A stretch of DNA of 64,000 nucleotides from Actinostola sp. cb2023. Lineage: Eukaryota > Cnidaria > Anthozoa > Actiniaria > Actinostolidae. The notes below the pieces were generated by a model. It had not been told where the DNA came from and made no database searches. It was given only the letters and a program-made list of their open reading frames with translations. Position 1 is the first letter of the stretch, and every line of letters starts with the position of its first letter. Of this stretch, positions 1 through 11,904 are shown in pieces. The stretch covers positions 124,001 to 188,000 of the forward strand of contig JAUJYZ010000140.1 of assembly GCA_033675265.1 (NCBI GenBank), written 5' to 3'. Position numbers and translations under genes: made by a program.

Positions 1-1740
1 ATCTATCTATTCTAATCTATTCTAATCTAATCTAATCTAATCTAATCTATCTAATCTATCTATCTAATCTAATCTAATCTAATCTAAATCTAATCTAATC
101 TATTCTAATCTAATCTAATGTAATCTAATGTAATCTAATGTAATCTAATGTAATGTAATGTAATCTAATCTAATCTAATCTAATCTAATGTAATCTAATC
201 TAATCTAATCTAATCTCTCTAATCTATTCTAATCTAATCTATCTATCTATTCTAATCTATTCTAATCTATTCTAATCTATTCTAATCTATTCTAATCTAT
301 TCTGATCTGATCTATCTATCTAATCTAATCTATCTAATCTAATCTAATCTAATCTAATCTATTCTAATCTAATCTATCTAATCTATTCTAATCTATTCTA
401 ATCTAATCTATTCTAATCTATTCTAATCTATTCTATCTATCTATTCTGATCTAATCTAATCTAATCTAATCTCTCTAATCTATTCTAATCTAATCTAATC
501 TAATCTAATCTAATCTAATCTATTCTAATCTATTCTCTATTCTCTATTCTAATCTATTCTAATCTATTCTGATGTGATGTGATGTGATGTGATCTAATCT
601 AATCTATTCTAATCTAATCTAATCTATTCTGATCTCTTCTAATCTAATCTATTCTAATCTATTCTAATCTATTCTAATCTATTCTAATCTATTCTAATCT
701 ATTCTAATCTATCTAATCTATTCTAATCTAATCTAATCTAATCTAATCTATCTAATCTATTCTAATCTATTCTAATCTATAATCTAATCTAATCTAATCT
801 AATCTAATCTATTCTAATCTATCTAATCTATTCTAATCTGATCTGATCTGATCTAATCTATTCTAATCTATTCTAATCTAATCTAATCTAATCTATTCTA
901 ATCTAATCTAATCTAATCTAATCTATTCTAATCTATTCTAATCTATTCTAATCTATCTCTATTCTAATCTATTCTAATCTAATCTAATCTAATCTAATCT
1001 AATCTATTCTAATCTAATCTATCTATTCTATTCTAATCTATTCTAATCTAATCAATCTAATCTAATCTATTCTAATCTATTCTAATCTAATGTAATGTAA
1101 TCTATTCTAATCTATTCTAATGTAATCTAATGTAATCTAATGTAATCTAATGTAATGTAATGTAATCTATTCTAATCTAATGTAATCTAATGTAATCTAA
1201 TGTAATCTAATCTAATCTAATCTAATCTAATCTAATCTTCTATCTAATCTAATCTATTCTAATCTATTCTAATCTATTCTAATCTATTCTAATCTATCTA
1301 ATCTATTCTGATCTGATCTGATCTATTCTAATCTATTCTAATCTAATCTAATCTATTCTGATCTATTCTAATCTAATCTATTCTAATCTATTCTAATCTA
1401 TTCTAATCTATTCTAATCTATTCTAATCTATTCTAATCTATTCTGATCTATTCTGATCTAATCTAATCTATTCTAATCTATTCTAATCTATTCTAATCTA
1501 ATCTATTCTAATCTATTCTAATCTATTCTGATCTATTCTAATCTATTCTAATCTATTCTGATGTGATGTGATGTGATGTGATCTAATCTAATCTATTCTA
1601 ATCTATTCTGATCTATTCTAATCTATTCTAATCTATTCTGATGTGATGTGATGTGATGTGATCTAATCTAATCTAATCTGATCTGATCTGATCTGATCTG
1701 ATCTGATCTGATCTGATCTGATCTAATCTGATCCATTCTA
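1..1740. repeat. Pentanucleotide satellite (TCTAA/TCTAT)n with TGTAA and TCTGA variants
   Basis: The stretch is made almost only of 4-5 bp words TCTAA, TCTAT, TCTGA, TGTAA and TGTGA. Variants occur in local blocks (TGTAA near 120-180 and 1090-1200; TGTGA near 570-590, 1560-1580 and 1640-1660), as expected from local slippage and unequal exchange. It starts at the window edge, so its true size is unknown. No coding signal is visible. Confidence 0.97.
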
Positions 1741-1823
1741 TTGTATTGTATGTTCTTTTCTTTTTAAGGACCAAAATTATCCAACAGATATCTTAAAACG
1801 TTTTAATAATAATATTATTTAGT

Positions 1824-2010
1824 AAATAAACCCCTTCTGGCAGCTGGTATATCGGCTGATAATGTCCGCGGCTGAGAGATGGTCCGAAAAATGAACAGTT
1901 GGCCGAGAAGCGAAGCTCCGAGGGCAACTGTGATATTTTGAGGACCATCTATAAGCCAAGGACATTATGAGCTGATATACCAGTAAGTCAGAAGGGGTTT
2001 ATTTATTTTT
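1824..2010. mobile_element. Short foldback (MITE-like) element
   Basis: Left arm 1824-1867 and right arm 1960-2006 are imperfect reverse complements (AAACCCCTTCTGG against CAGAAGGGGTTT). Inner pairs GAGATGGTCC/GGACCATCT and ACAGTTGGCC/GGGCAACTGT continue the fold. A one-sided copy of the left half lies at 11905-12013, so this is a dispersed family. The rest of 1741-2340 holds nothing else I can name. Confidence 0.8.
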
Positions 2011-2340
2011 ATAACCCTTCGATAAATTTTCTACATACTTCTTCTGTAAATAAAATGCTTGGCTCGGAAAAACCACATTCATTGCAAATATTGTTGACTC
2101 TTTAGTATTTTTCGGACTGCTTTGTCTACCAAAACCTTTATTTCCAGGTCACTCTCCAAAACGGAACTGTTGTTCTGCCATTACAACTGGGGGATATTAC
2201 CTGACATCCGTCCAGTGAAATTGTACCATGTAACCCGTTTTGACCAATGGGCGCGTGCGGAAATTTATAATATATATGTATCACTATATATCAGAAATCA
2301 ATTAGATTACTTGAATCTATTTCTCTATAAAATATCACAT

Positions 2341-3765
2341 TGGTACACAGTGTGATATGCTGCTGCTATTGGTACACAGTGTGATATGCTGCTGCTATTG
2401 GTACACAGTGTGATATGCTGCTGCTATTGGTACACAGTGTGATATGCTGCTGCTATTGGTACACAGTGTGATATGCTGCTGCTATTGGTACACAGTGTGA
2501 TGTGCTGCTATATTGGTACACAGTGTGATGCTGCTGCTATATTGGTACACAGTGTGATATGCTGCTGCTATTGGTACACAGTGTGACATGCTGCTGCTAT
2601 TGGTACACAGTGTGATATGCTGCTGCTATTGGTACACAGTGTGATATGCTGCTGCTATTGGTACACAGTGTGATATGCTGCTGCTATTGGTACACAGTGT
2701 GATGTGCTGCTGCTATTGGTACACAGTGTGATATGCTGCTGCTATTGGTACACAGTGTGATGTGCTGCTATATTGGTACACAGTGTGATGTGCTGCTATA
2801 TTGGTACACAGTGTGATATGCTGCTGCTATTGGTACACAGTGTGATATGCTGCTGCTATTGGTACACAGTGTGATATGCTGCTGCTATTGGTACACAGTG
2901 TGATATGCTGCTGCTATTGGTACACAGTGTGATGTGCTGCTATATTGGTACACAGTGTGATGTGCTGCTATATTGGTACACAGTGTGATATGCTGCTGCT
3001 ATTGGTACACAGTGTGACATGCTGCTGCTATTGGTACACAGTGTGATATGCTGCTGCTATTGGTACACAGTGTGATATGCTGCTGCTATTGGTACACAGT
3101 GTGATATGCTGCTGCTATTGGTACAGTGTGATATGCTGCTGCTATTGGTACACAGTGTGATATGCTGCTGCTATTGGTACACAGTGTGATATGCTGCTGC
3201 TATTGGTACACAGTGTGATGTGCTGCTATATTGGTACACAGTGTGATATGCTGCTGCTATTGGTACACAGTGTGATGTGCTGCTGCTATATTGGTACACA
3301 GTGTGATATGCTGCTGCTATTGGTACACAGTGTGATGTGCTGCTGTAATTGGTACACAGTGTGATGTGCTGCTGCTATTGGTACACAGTGTGATATGCTG
3401 CTGCTATTGGTACACAGTGTGATATGCTGCTGCTATTGGTACACAGTGTGATGTGCTGCTATATTGGTACACAGTGTGATATGCTGCTGCTATTGGTACA
3501 CAGTGTGATATGCTGCTGCTATATTGGTACACAGTGTGATGTGCTGCTGCTATTGGTACACAGTCTGATATGCTGCTGCTATTGGTACACAGTGTGATGT
3601 GCTGCTATATTGGTACACAGTGTGATATGCTGCTGCTATTGGTACACAGTGTGATATGCTGCTGCTATATTGGTACACAGTGTGATATGCTGCTGCTATT
3701 GGTACACAGTGTGATATGCTGCTGCTATTGGTACAGTGTGATATGCTGCTGCTATATTGGTACAC
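2341..3765. repeat. 29-bp minisatellite in an ERCC6L2-like intron
   Basis: About 50 head-to-tail copies of a 29-bp unit built on TTGGTACACAGTGTGATATG and CTGCTGCTA, with 27-28-bp variants containing GCTGCTATATT. The array ends against the 3' edge of the helicase exon at 3774-4022 (minus strand). On that strand the exon edge reads ATTGTGTACCAATA and the unit reads ACTGTGTACCAATA, so the unit looks derived from the exon/intron junction. Open frames across it are repeat artefacts. Confidence 0.95.
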
Positions 3766-3773
3766 AATGGCAC

Positions 3774-4022
3774 AATCAACAAATGTCTGTCATTATAATC
3801 TACCTTTTGATTGGTGGTGTCTTTCATGTATTTTCCAAACACATCAGCCTTGGTGCCTGTTTTCCCTAACACTGCTGCAAAGAATGCAATCACTTGTACT
3901 GTTTTGCCAAGACCCATGTCATCACCAAGAATAGCACCACTGTTACCATGGTAATGCTGATAAAGGAACCATATCCCTTCACGCTGGTATTCACGTAGAC
4001 GACAATTGATTGTGGCTGGAAC
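3774..4022 (-). CDS. ERCC6L2: ERCC6L2-like SNF2 helicase, exon with Walker A motif
   Basis: Internal exon of an SNF2-family ATPase. It encodes the conserved lead-in LREYQREG, then FLYQHY and the nucleotide-binding motif GDDMGLGKT followed by VQVIAF, and ends near RHLLIV, where ERCC6L2 homologues continue into APLSVL. From family knowledge, ERCC6L2 is a nuclear DNA translocase involved in DNA damage response and end joining. The acceptor is ACATCAG|GTTCCA at 4022, phase 0, matching the phase-0 end of the exon at 8517-8620. The donor is uncertain: ATT|GTGCCA at 3774, or TTGT|GTACCA about ten bases further on. Both are weak, and the 29-bp minisatellite follows at once. Later helicase exons are not in this window on the minus side (2340-1 is repeat). 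The ERCC6L2 call rests on the match around motif I and on exon order. Confidence 0.87.
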
Positions 4023-4190
4023 CTGATGTATTAATGACATTGTATATACATTATGCATAGGCTGCTTTACACAGGGCCCAGATACATGTCAATGTACAAT
4101 CTTCACTTCTTTCAATAATTTGATCGACTAAAACATTCTGAACTTCAAGTAAATTGAATTACGTTTCAAATCACATTGAAAAGCGCAGAG
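4023..4190. other. Intron segment without a recognised feature
   Basis: Short unique intron sequence between the helicase exon and the ACAGACAG array. I see no element ends or coding signal. Confidence 0.6.
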
Positions 4191-5735
4191 AAACAGACAG
4201 ACAACAAGACATGCAGACAACAAGACACACAAATAACAAGACAGACAGATAACAAGACATACAGATAACAAGACATACAGAAAACAAGACATACAGACAA
4301 CAAGACATACAGAAAACAAGACATACAGAAAACAAGACATACAGACAACAAGACAGACAGAAAACAGACAGACAGAAAACAAGACAGACAGACAACAAGA
4401 CATACAGATAACAAGACATACAGATAACAGATACAGATAACAGAGACAGACAACAAGACAGACAGACAACAAGACATACAGACAACAAGACAGACAGACA
4501 ACAAGACATACAGATAACAAGACAGACAGACAACAAGACATACAGATAATTTTTCTAGATAGGTGTCCCCAATTAGCATACTTTTAAATGTAAGCTAACA
4601 AATTAAGATTAAGAAACACATTAATAAAGTTATTATTATTATTATTATTATTATTATAACAAGACAGACAGACAACAAGACATACAGATAACAGACAGAC
4701 AGATAACAGACAGACAGACAACAAGACAGACTAATAACAGACAGACAGAAAACAAGACAGACAGATAACAACAAGACAGACAACAGACAGACAGACAGAC
4801 AGACAGACAACAGACAGACAGACAACAAACAGACAGACAGACAACAAGACATACAGATAACAAGACATACAGACAACAGATAAGATAACAGACAGACAGA
4901 CAAGACAAGACAGACAGACAACAAGACATACAGACAACAAGACAGACAGACAACAAGACATACAGATAACAAGACAGACAGACAACAAGACATACAGACA
5001 GACAGACAGACAACAAGACATACAGATAACAGACAGACAGATAACAGACAGACAGACAACAAGACAGACTAATAACAGACAGACAGAAAACAAGACAGAC
5101 AGATAACAAGACAGACAGAAAACAGACAGACAGGAAACAAGACAGACAGACAACAAGACATACAGACAACAAGACAGACAGACAACAAGACATGCAGATA
5201 ACAAGACAGACAGACAACAAGACACACAGATAACAGACAGACAGATAACAGACAGACAGATAACAGACAGACAGACAACAAGACAGACAGATAACAGACA
5301 GACAGAAATCAAGACAGACAGATAACAAGACAGACAGATAACAGACAACAAGACATACAGACAACAAGACATACAGACAACAAGACAGACAGATAACAGA
5401 CAGAATGAATGAATGAACTTTATTTGACTCAGAATTTCAGACAGACAACAAGACAGACAGATAACAGACAGACAGACAACAAGACAGACAGATAACAGAC
5501 AGACAGAAAACAAGACAGACAGATAACAGACAGACAGATAACAAGACAGACAGATAACAAGACAGACAGAAAACAAGACAGACAGACAGATAACAGACAG
5601 ACAGATAACAGACAACAAGACAGACAGATAACAAGACATACAGATAACAAGACATACATGTACAGATACAGTAACAGACAGACAGATAACAGACAGACAG
5701 ACAACAAGACATACAGATATCAAGACATACATATA
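4190..5735. repeat. ACAGACAG/ATAACAAG compound minisatellite
   Basis: Tandem words ACAGACAG, ATAACAAGAC and ACATACAG fill the interval and give long Cys/Leu/Ser-rich open frames on the minus strand that are artefacts. Two non-repeat inserts occur. One at about 4549-4660 ends in TAATAAAGTTATT plus (ATT)n. One at 5403-5440 carries (GAAT)n then AACTTTATTTGACT. Both resemble retroposon 3' tails. The block lies in the intron between the exons at 8517 and 4022. Confidence 0.93.
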
Positions 5736-6628
5736 TCCTACCTATACTATAGGATGTAGTCCTGGTTCAGACATACATACATATAGCCTACCTGTACTGT
5801 AGACTGTAGTCCTGGTTCAGACATACATACATATATCCTACCTATACTATAGGATGTAGTCCTGGTTCAGACATACAATGTACATACATATAGCCTACCT
5901 GTACTATAGGCTGTAGTCCTGGTTCAGACATACATGTACATACATATATCCTACCTATACTATAGGATGTAGTCCTGGTTCAAACATACATACATACATG
6001 TATATTCTACCTATACTATAGGATGTAGTCCTGGTTCAGACATACATGTACATACTTATAGCCTACCTGTACTATAGGCTGTAGTCCTGGTTCACACATA
6101 CATACATATATTCTACCTATACTATAGGATGTAGTCCTGGTTCAGACATACATACATATAGCCTACCTGTACTATAGGATGTAGTCCTGGTTCAGACATA
6201 CATACATATATCCTACCTGTACTATAGGCTGTTAGTCCTGGTTCAGACATACATACATACATGTACATGTATATATCCTACCTGTACTATAGGCTGTAGT
6301 CCTGGTTCAGACATACATACATATATCCTACCTGTACTATAGGCTGTAGTCCTGGTTCAGACATACATACATATAGCCTACCTGTACAATAGGATGTAGT
6401 CCTGGTTCAGACATACATACATATAGCCTACCTGTACTATAGGCTGTAGTCCTGGTTCAGACATACATACATACATATAGCCTACCTGTACTATAGGATG
6501 TAGTCCTGGTTCAGACATACATACATACATATAGCCTACCTGTACTATAGGCTGTAGTCCTGGTTCAGACATACATACATACATACATATAGCCTACCTG
6601 TACTATAGGCTGTAGTCCTGGTTCAGAC

Positions 6629-6629
<1 letters not shown>

Positions 6630-6666
<37 letters not shown>

Positions 6667-6712
6667 CTTTATTAACGTGTCAAATTACCTAGCTTACACA
6701 AGTGTACATACA
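6630..6712. mobile_element. Retroposon-tail insert, copy 1
   Basis: (ATA)n followed by CCTTTATTAACGTGTCAAAT and TACCTAGCTTACACAAGTG interrupts the minisatellite. On the minus strand it reads as a short tail ending in TAATAAAGG then (TTA)n. The same insert occurs at 7898-7980, inside the duplicated block. A related tail occurs at 4600-4660. Confidence 0.6.
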
Positions 6713-7896
6713 TACATACATATAGCCTACCTGTACTATAGGATGTAGTCCTGGTTCAGACATACATACATATAGCCTACATGTACTATATAGGCTGTAG
6801 TCCTGGTTCAGACATACATACATACATATAGCCTACCTGTACTATAGGATGTAGTCCTGGTTCAGACATACATACATATATCCTACCTATACTATAGGCT
6901 GTAGTCCTGGTTCAGACATACATACATATAGCCTACATGTACTATAGGCTGTAGTCCTGGTTCAGACATACATACATATATCCTACCTATACTATAGGAT
7001 GTAGTCCTGGTTCAGACATACATACATATATCCTACCTGTACTATAGGCTGTAGTCCTGGTTCAGACATACATACATATATCCTACCTGTACTATAGGCT
7101 GTAGTCCTGGTTCAGACATACATACATATATCCTACCTATACTATAGGATGTAGTCCTGGTTCAGACATACATACATATATCCTACCTATACTATAGGAT
7201 GTAGTCCTGGTTCAGACATACATACATATAGCCTACCTGTACTATAGGCTGTAGTCCTGGTTCAGACATACATACATATATCCTATCTGTACTATAGGCT
7301 GTAGTCCTGGTTCAGACATACATTGTACATACATATATCCTACCTGTACTATAGGCTGTAGTCCTGGTTCAGACATACATACATATATCCTACCTGTACT
7401 ATAGGCTGTAGTCCTGGTTCAGACATACATACATACATATAGCCTACCTGTACTTTAGGATGTAGTCCTGGTTCAGACATACATACATATAGCCTACCTG
7501 TACTATAGGCTGTAGTCCTGGTTCAGACATACATACATGTACATATAGCCTACCTGTACTATAGGATGTAGTCCTGGTTCAGACATACATACATATAGCC
7601 TACCTGTACTATAGGCTGTAGTCCTGGTTCAGACATACATACATATAGCCTACCTGTACTATAGGATGTAGTCCTGGTTCAGACATACATACATATAGCC
7701 TACCTGTACCATAGGCTGTAGTCCTGGTTCAGACATACATACATACATATAGCCTACCTGTACTATAGGATGTAGTCCTGGTTCAGACATACATACATAC
7801 ATATAGCCTACCTGTACTATAGGCTGTAGTCCTGGTTCAGACATACATACATACATATAGCCTACCTGTACTATAGGCTGTAGTCCTGGTTCAGAC

Positions 7897-7897
<1 letters not shown>

Positions 7898-7934
<37 letters not shown>

Positions 7935-7980
7935 CTTTATTAACGTGTCAAATTACCTAGCTTACACAAGTGTACATACA
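7898..7980. mobile_element. Retroposon-tail insert, copy 2
   Basis: Nearly identical to the insert at 6630-6712, with the same flanking minisatellite units. It was copied by segmental duplication within the array and is not a second insertion. Confidence 0.6.
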
Positions 7981-8516
7981 TACATACATACATATAGCCT
8001 ACCTGTACTATAGGATGTAGTCCTGGTTCAGACATACATACATATAGCCTACATGTATTATAGGCTGTAGTCCTGGTTCAGACATACATACATACATATA
8101 GCCTACCTGTACTATAGGATGTAGTCCTGGTCAGACATACATACATATATCCTACCTATACATAGGCTGTAGTCCTGGTTCAGACATACATACATATATA
8201 TATCCTACCTGTACTTTAGGCTGTAGTCCTGGTTCAGACATACATACATATATCCTACCTGTACTTTAGGATGTAGTCCTGGTTCAGACATACATACATA
8301 TAGCCTACCTGTACTATAGGCTGTAGTCCTGGTTCAGACATACATACATATAGCCTACCTGTACTATAGGATGTAGTCCTGGTTCAGACATACATACATA
8401 CATATAGCCTACCTGTACTATAGGCTGTAGTCCTGGTTCAGACATACATACATACATATAGCCTACCTGTACTATAGGCTGTAGTCCTGGTTCAGACATA
8501 CATACATATATCCTAC

Positions 8517-8620
8517 CTGTACTATAGGCTGTAGTCCTGGTTCAGACAAAACCAAAGGTACAAATGGATGAGGAGCTGATTCATTGAAGTGAGGCTTTTC
8601 CATGTCTTTGTCATCAAAAC
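8517..8620 (-). CDS. ERCC6L2: ERCC6L2-like, exon before the helicase exon
   Basis: A 104-bp exon. The acceptor is TCCATGCAAG|GTTTTGATG and the donor CAG|GTAGGATATATG. It encodes FDDKDMEKPHF followed by a short linker ending SEPGLQPIVQ. Vertebrate ERCC6L2 has a similar FDD-D-EKP-F segment just before its helicase core, which supports the assignment. Two bases complete the codon started by the exon at 11440-11601 (giving Gly). The exon ends in phase 0 and joins the phase-0 exon at 4022. The last ten codons plus the donor are the seed of the adjoining minisatellite, so many equivalent donors lie downstream. Confidence 0.8.
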
Positions 8621-10221
8621 CTTGCATGGAACATAAACACAGTAAGTAAATACTTGTATCATCATCCTGGATTATTTATTGTTGAAATAAACCAAGCTTT
8701 CTAGCTGTGCGCTCAGGGTTACAATGTGTGTAAAGTGTGTAAGTGTTTACTTGTTATGAATTACAACACAACCTACAGACAACTACGTATGTGATAAACA
8801 TACTGATTATCTAGTAATGACATTCAGTCAGCCATCTGTGTGTATCGTACTGATGTATTCAAAATTACCTCAAACAAGCAACAGCATTAAACTGTAACAC
8901 GATAATTACTGAAAACACTATAAGATTACCTGAAGACTGCAGGTAACTTGTGTTTTGGACATCTTTTATATTTGGAAAAAATCAGTGATGAGAGGAAAGC
9001 TGAATGTTCTTCCTCTGGTTTGAAAACTCGGTGAAGGCGCAGTCCAACAATGAGGACTTAGTGGGATTTCAAAGCCTGAGCAAATACGTGTTTACTAGTC
9101 AGAGGTGAAAACTAATCGTGAGGGCTTTGAAACAATAACTTTATTTGTTGAACGCAATTAATTATACATTACATAATAATTGGTATATTATGCTGGAATT
9201 GATTGGTGGAGAGCCATGTGTTATTAGAGACACACAGATGACGTCACTACAATATAATGCGTGCGCTCATTGGCTGAAACTTTAAATGGTGTCATCACAA
9301 ATTGCCACTTGGAAATGTGCTGAAACCAGAGTTGCTGTTTTAACGATTTTGGGACAGTCTACAAAATACCTTTCTACAAAATTACTTTTTTAAGGTATTT
9401 TGTCAAACTACCGTAAGATTTAATGTTCATGTAGCTGTTCACAAAAAGGATCCTTTAAATTGTGTGGGTTTTCAAGGTAATTGAGCTATGTTTAGGGCAT
9501 GTTTTTTGTCCATATATATACAACATTATTGTTAGTTAGTCGGGCTTCCTGTGGAAGCTCCGACTCTAAAAATGAGGTCTGTTCTTTGTCGTCGTTGACC
9601 TCAAATCACGAACTGGGTTCTACAGCGAATGCGCCCTGTGCCGGCCGCTAAGATAATCACCGAAGGCTCTAACAAAATGATTTATCAATACGAGACATCG
9701 AGTCTGAATTCACAAACCTTGTTGCAGGAAGGTTATGTCGTCTTGTTTTCAAAATAACCACAATAATTCATGGATTTATCAATCCAGTACTAGTACTGCA
9801 AAGGGTTTAGAGATCTTTAGAACTTAGAACGAATCGAAGTGAGTTGATACACGCAGTGAAGAGAACAGTTGTGAGGTTTTCAGCCGACCGAGCCGTCGAG
9901 GTAAACCCATATTTACACTTCATCCAAACATTGTTTCATCACTCTGCGATGTCTAGTTTATGTATACGGTATTTGTATTTATATGGATATATTTATGGTA
10001 CCAAATAAACTATGTCATTGTCATTCATGATTCGCTGAGTTTGTGAAATCGCAGTACTGAAATTGCAAGGAAAGCATGTTCTACCGAACTCGAGTCACAC
10101 AACGAGCAACCAAACACTGTTTTAATCGCACTATAAGATATCTATATTTAGCTCAAATAGGCTACATTTCATTTAGAAGCCCGACTTCACGCTAGTAGAG
10201 CGTCCAGTTTGTTTTAGATTA
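8621..10221. other. Intron, no recognised gene
   Basis: Mostly unique AT-rich intron. AACTTTATTTGTTGAACG near 9135 looks like a retroposon 3' tail. GTCGGGCTTCCTGTGG at 9540 and AGAAGCCCGACTT at 10176 are opposed, so a degraded foldback of about 650 bp may lie between them. No convincing exon on either strand. Confidence 0.5.
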
Positions 10222-10380
10222 TACACCTAATTTCAAAAACGTTGTCCAATAATAATCAAAAAAGCCAAATAGGATTTCATTAAAAGACAAAAGAAGTGCA
10301 CTCAAGCTGAACTGTTTCTTTTGTCTTTTTGAATGAATTCGTATTTGGCTATTTGGACAACGTTTTTGAAATTAGGTGTA
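10222..10380. mobile_element. Foldback MITE, 159 bp
   Basis: The ends TACACCTAATTTCAAAAACG and CGTTTTTGAAATTAGGTGTA are reverse complements. The inner arms AAAGACAAAAGAA/TTCTTTTGTCTTT also pair. No open frame and no clear target duplication. Confidence 0.8.
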
Positions 10381-10443
10381 AACATAGATTATTGATTATT
10401 GATAAAAAATAAATAACTTAAAAGATCATTAAAAATTTATTAG

Positions 10444-10945
10444 ACATCAAAGAATGATCCTTTGATCACTTAGGCATGAACTACATACATGTACCTAGCA
10501 AAGAATGATCCTTTGATCACCTGGGCATGAGCTACATGTACCTAGCAAAGAATGATCCTTTGATCACCTGGGCATGATGACTAACTACTAGCAAAGAATG
10601 ATCCTTTGATCACCTGGGCATGATACTAGCAAAGAATGATCCTTTGATCACCTGGGCATGAACTACATGTACCTAGCAAAGAATGATCCTTTGATCACCT
10701 AGGCATGAACTACATGTACCTAGCAAAGAATGATCCTTTGATCACCTGGGCATGAGCTACATGTGGGCCTAGCTAAAGAATGATCCTTTGATCACCTAGG
10801 CATGAGCTACATGTAGCTAGCAAAGAATGATCCTTTGATCACCTAGGCATGAGCTACATGTACCTAGCAAAGAATGATCCTTTGATCACCTGGGCATGAA
10901 CTACATGTAGCTAGCAAAGAATGATCCTTTGATCACCTAGGCGTG
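10444..10945. repeat. About 50-bp minisatellite, ~10 copies
   Basis: Units share AGCAAAGAATGATCCTTTGA then TCACCTGGGCATGA and ACTACATGTACCT. The core GATCCTTTGATC is a short inverted repeat. Spacer length varies between units. Confidence 0.92.
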
Positions 10946-11015
10946 AAATAAATTAAACTTGAAATAAACCAAGATGCCGAATGAGAATGTGTGTTTCTTC
11001 AAAAGTAGTGTTGTG

Positions 11016-11128
11016 TTACAATACAATACAATACAATACAATACAATACAATACAATACAATACAATACAATACAATACAATACAATACAATACAATACA
11101 ATACAATACAATACAATACAATACAATA
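11016..11128. repeat. (ATACA)n microsatellite with a retroposon-like tail
   Basis: About 22 uninterrupted ATACA units lead straight into AACTTTTATTTTTGTTAG. The same order, simple repeat then an AACTTTATT-like word, recurs elsewhere in the window and suggests retroposon 3' ends read on the minus strand. Confidence 0.9.
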
Positions 11129-11145
11129 ACTTTTATTTTTGTTAG

Positions 11146-11285
11146 GGACTATTTTCTTGAATTTAAGACCTTTTCAGTCAGAGCAAAAGCAAATTCAATT
11201 TGTTTGCATATAAATCACCAATATTTATGACTATTTTCTTGAATTTAGACCATTTCAGTCAGAGCAAAAGCAAAAATCATTATTA
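11146..11285. repeat. Two-copy direct duplication
   Basis: GACTATTTTCTTGAATTTA followed by CAGTCAGAGCAAAAGCAAA occurs twice, 83 bp apart (about 11146 and 11229), with small differences. Confidence 0.8.
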
Positions 11286-11439
11286 ATGTTTGCACATTTC
11301 ATGTAAATAGGAAGTATAGCTAGACACACATGTAGAAGATGTACTCTTGTCACATGATCATAAAATGTGGCTTTATGTGAGTTTATACGGTACATTTGTA
11401 AATGGTTCAGATGAGAGGTATATAATTATTGTAACATAC

Positions 11440-11601
11440 CATCCATTTCATCCCATCCATCTTCATTATCTGTTCTGATGTTCTTTGCTGTAATGCTGGT
11501 TGTGGTCTCTATTGTTTTCACATCACTATTCCCTAGGTTCTTAGTTGACTTATGAAATTGGCCAGAGTTTTTGCTTGTACGAGTGGATACATGTACAACA
11601 C
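11440..11601 (-). CDS. ERCC6L2: ERCC6L2-like, linker exon
   Basis: A 162-bp exon open in one frame only. The acceptor is GCATGTCACAG|GTGTTG and the donor GGATG|GTATGTTAC. It encodes a Ser/Thr/Asn-rich linker (TRTSKNSGQF near the start, DNEDGWDEMD at the end) of the low-complexity kind found between Tudor-like and helicase parts. Phase: two bases complete a Gly codon opened by the exon at 24359-24426, and it ends one base into a codon completed by the exon at 8620. No homology is claimed for the linker. The gene assignment rests on order, strand and matching phase. Confidence 0.68.
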
Positions 11602-11779
11602 CTGTGACATGCAGAAAGTACTGTACTACTGTATTTCATTTTGTAATGATGCGGTAATATATATCTCTGTAATATTGGGGTGTATTCTTCCTGAGTAATA
11701 CAAGTTGTTGTTCTGAGTTCCTTAGTTGTCTCCCTTGAGACTCTTAGACAACGTTACACTACAGGCCCAGGTTGCATGA

Positions 11780-11877
11780 AAGGTGAATAGCGTTATTCAC
11801 CGGATAAGTCCTATCCAATGGATAACATTTATTGGATAACTGCATTATGTTTATCTGGTGGATAGCGCTATTCAATC
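11780..11877. mobile_element. Short foldback element
   Basis: GGTGAATAGCGTTATTCACC (itself a palindrome) and ATCTGGTGGATAGCGCTATTC face each other, with a TCCAATGGATAA/TTATTGGATAA inner pair. Confidence 0.65.
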
Positions 11878-11904
11878 CAACAAAGTGTCATATCGGCCTA
11901 ATAT

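Larger units (their letters stand above)
5728..8516. repeat. About 52-bp minisatellite containing an exon end and 5' splice donor
   Basis: About 50 copies of a 50-54-bp unit. On the minus strand each unit reads GAACCAGGACTACAGCC, TATAGTACAG, then GTAGG and TATATGTATG. The last unit is fused to the exon at 8517-8620, whose final codons (SEPGLQPIVQ) and donor CAG|GTAGGA are exactly the unit sequence. The array is therefore a tandem amplification of an exon-intron boundary. Units of 54 bp keep the reading frame, so short open frames repeating SEPGLQPIVQ appear. A block of over 500 bp, including a retroposon tail, is duplicated inside it (about 6360-6900 and 7640-8170). Confidence 0.96.

Noticed and set aside
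3570..3934. Plus-strand frames antisense to the helicase exon
   Set aside because: They run from minisatellite into the opposite strand of a clear SNF2 exon.
4128..5732. Long Cys/Leu/Ser/Val-rich open frames on the minus strand
   Set aside because: They are translations of the ACAGACAG-type tandem repeat in several frames, with no splice or start context.
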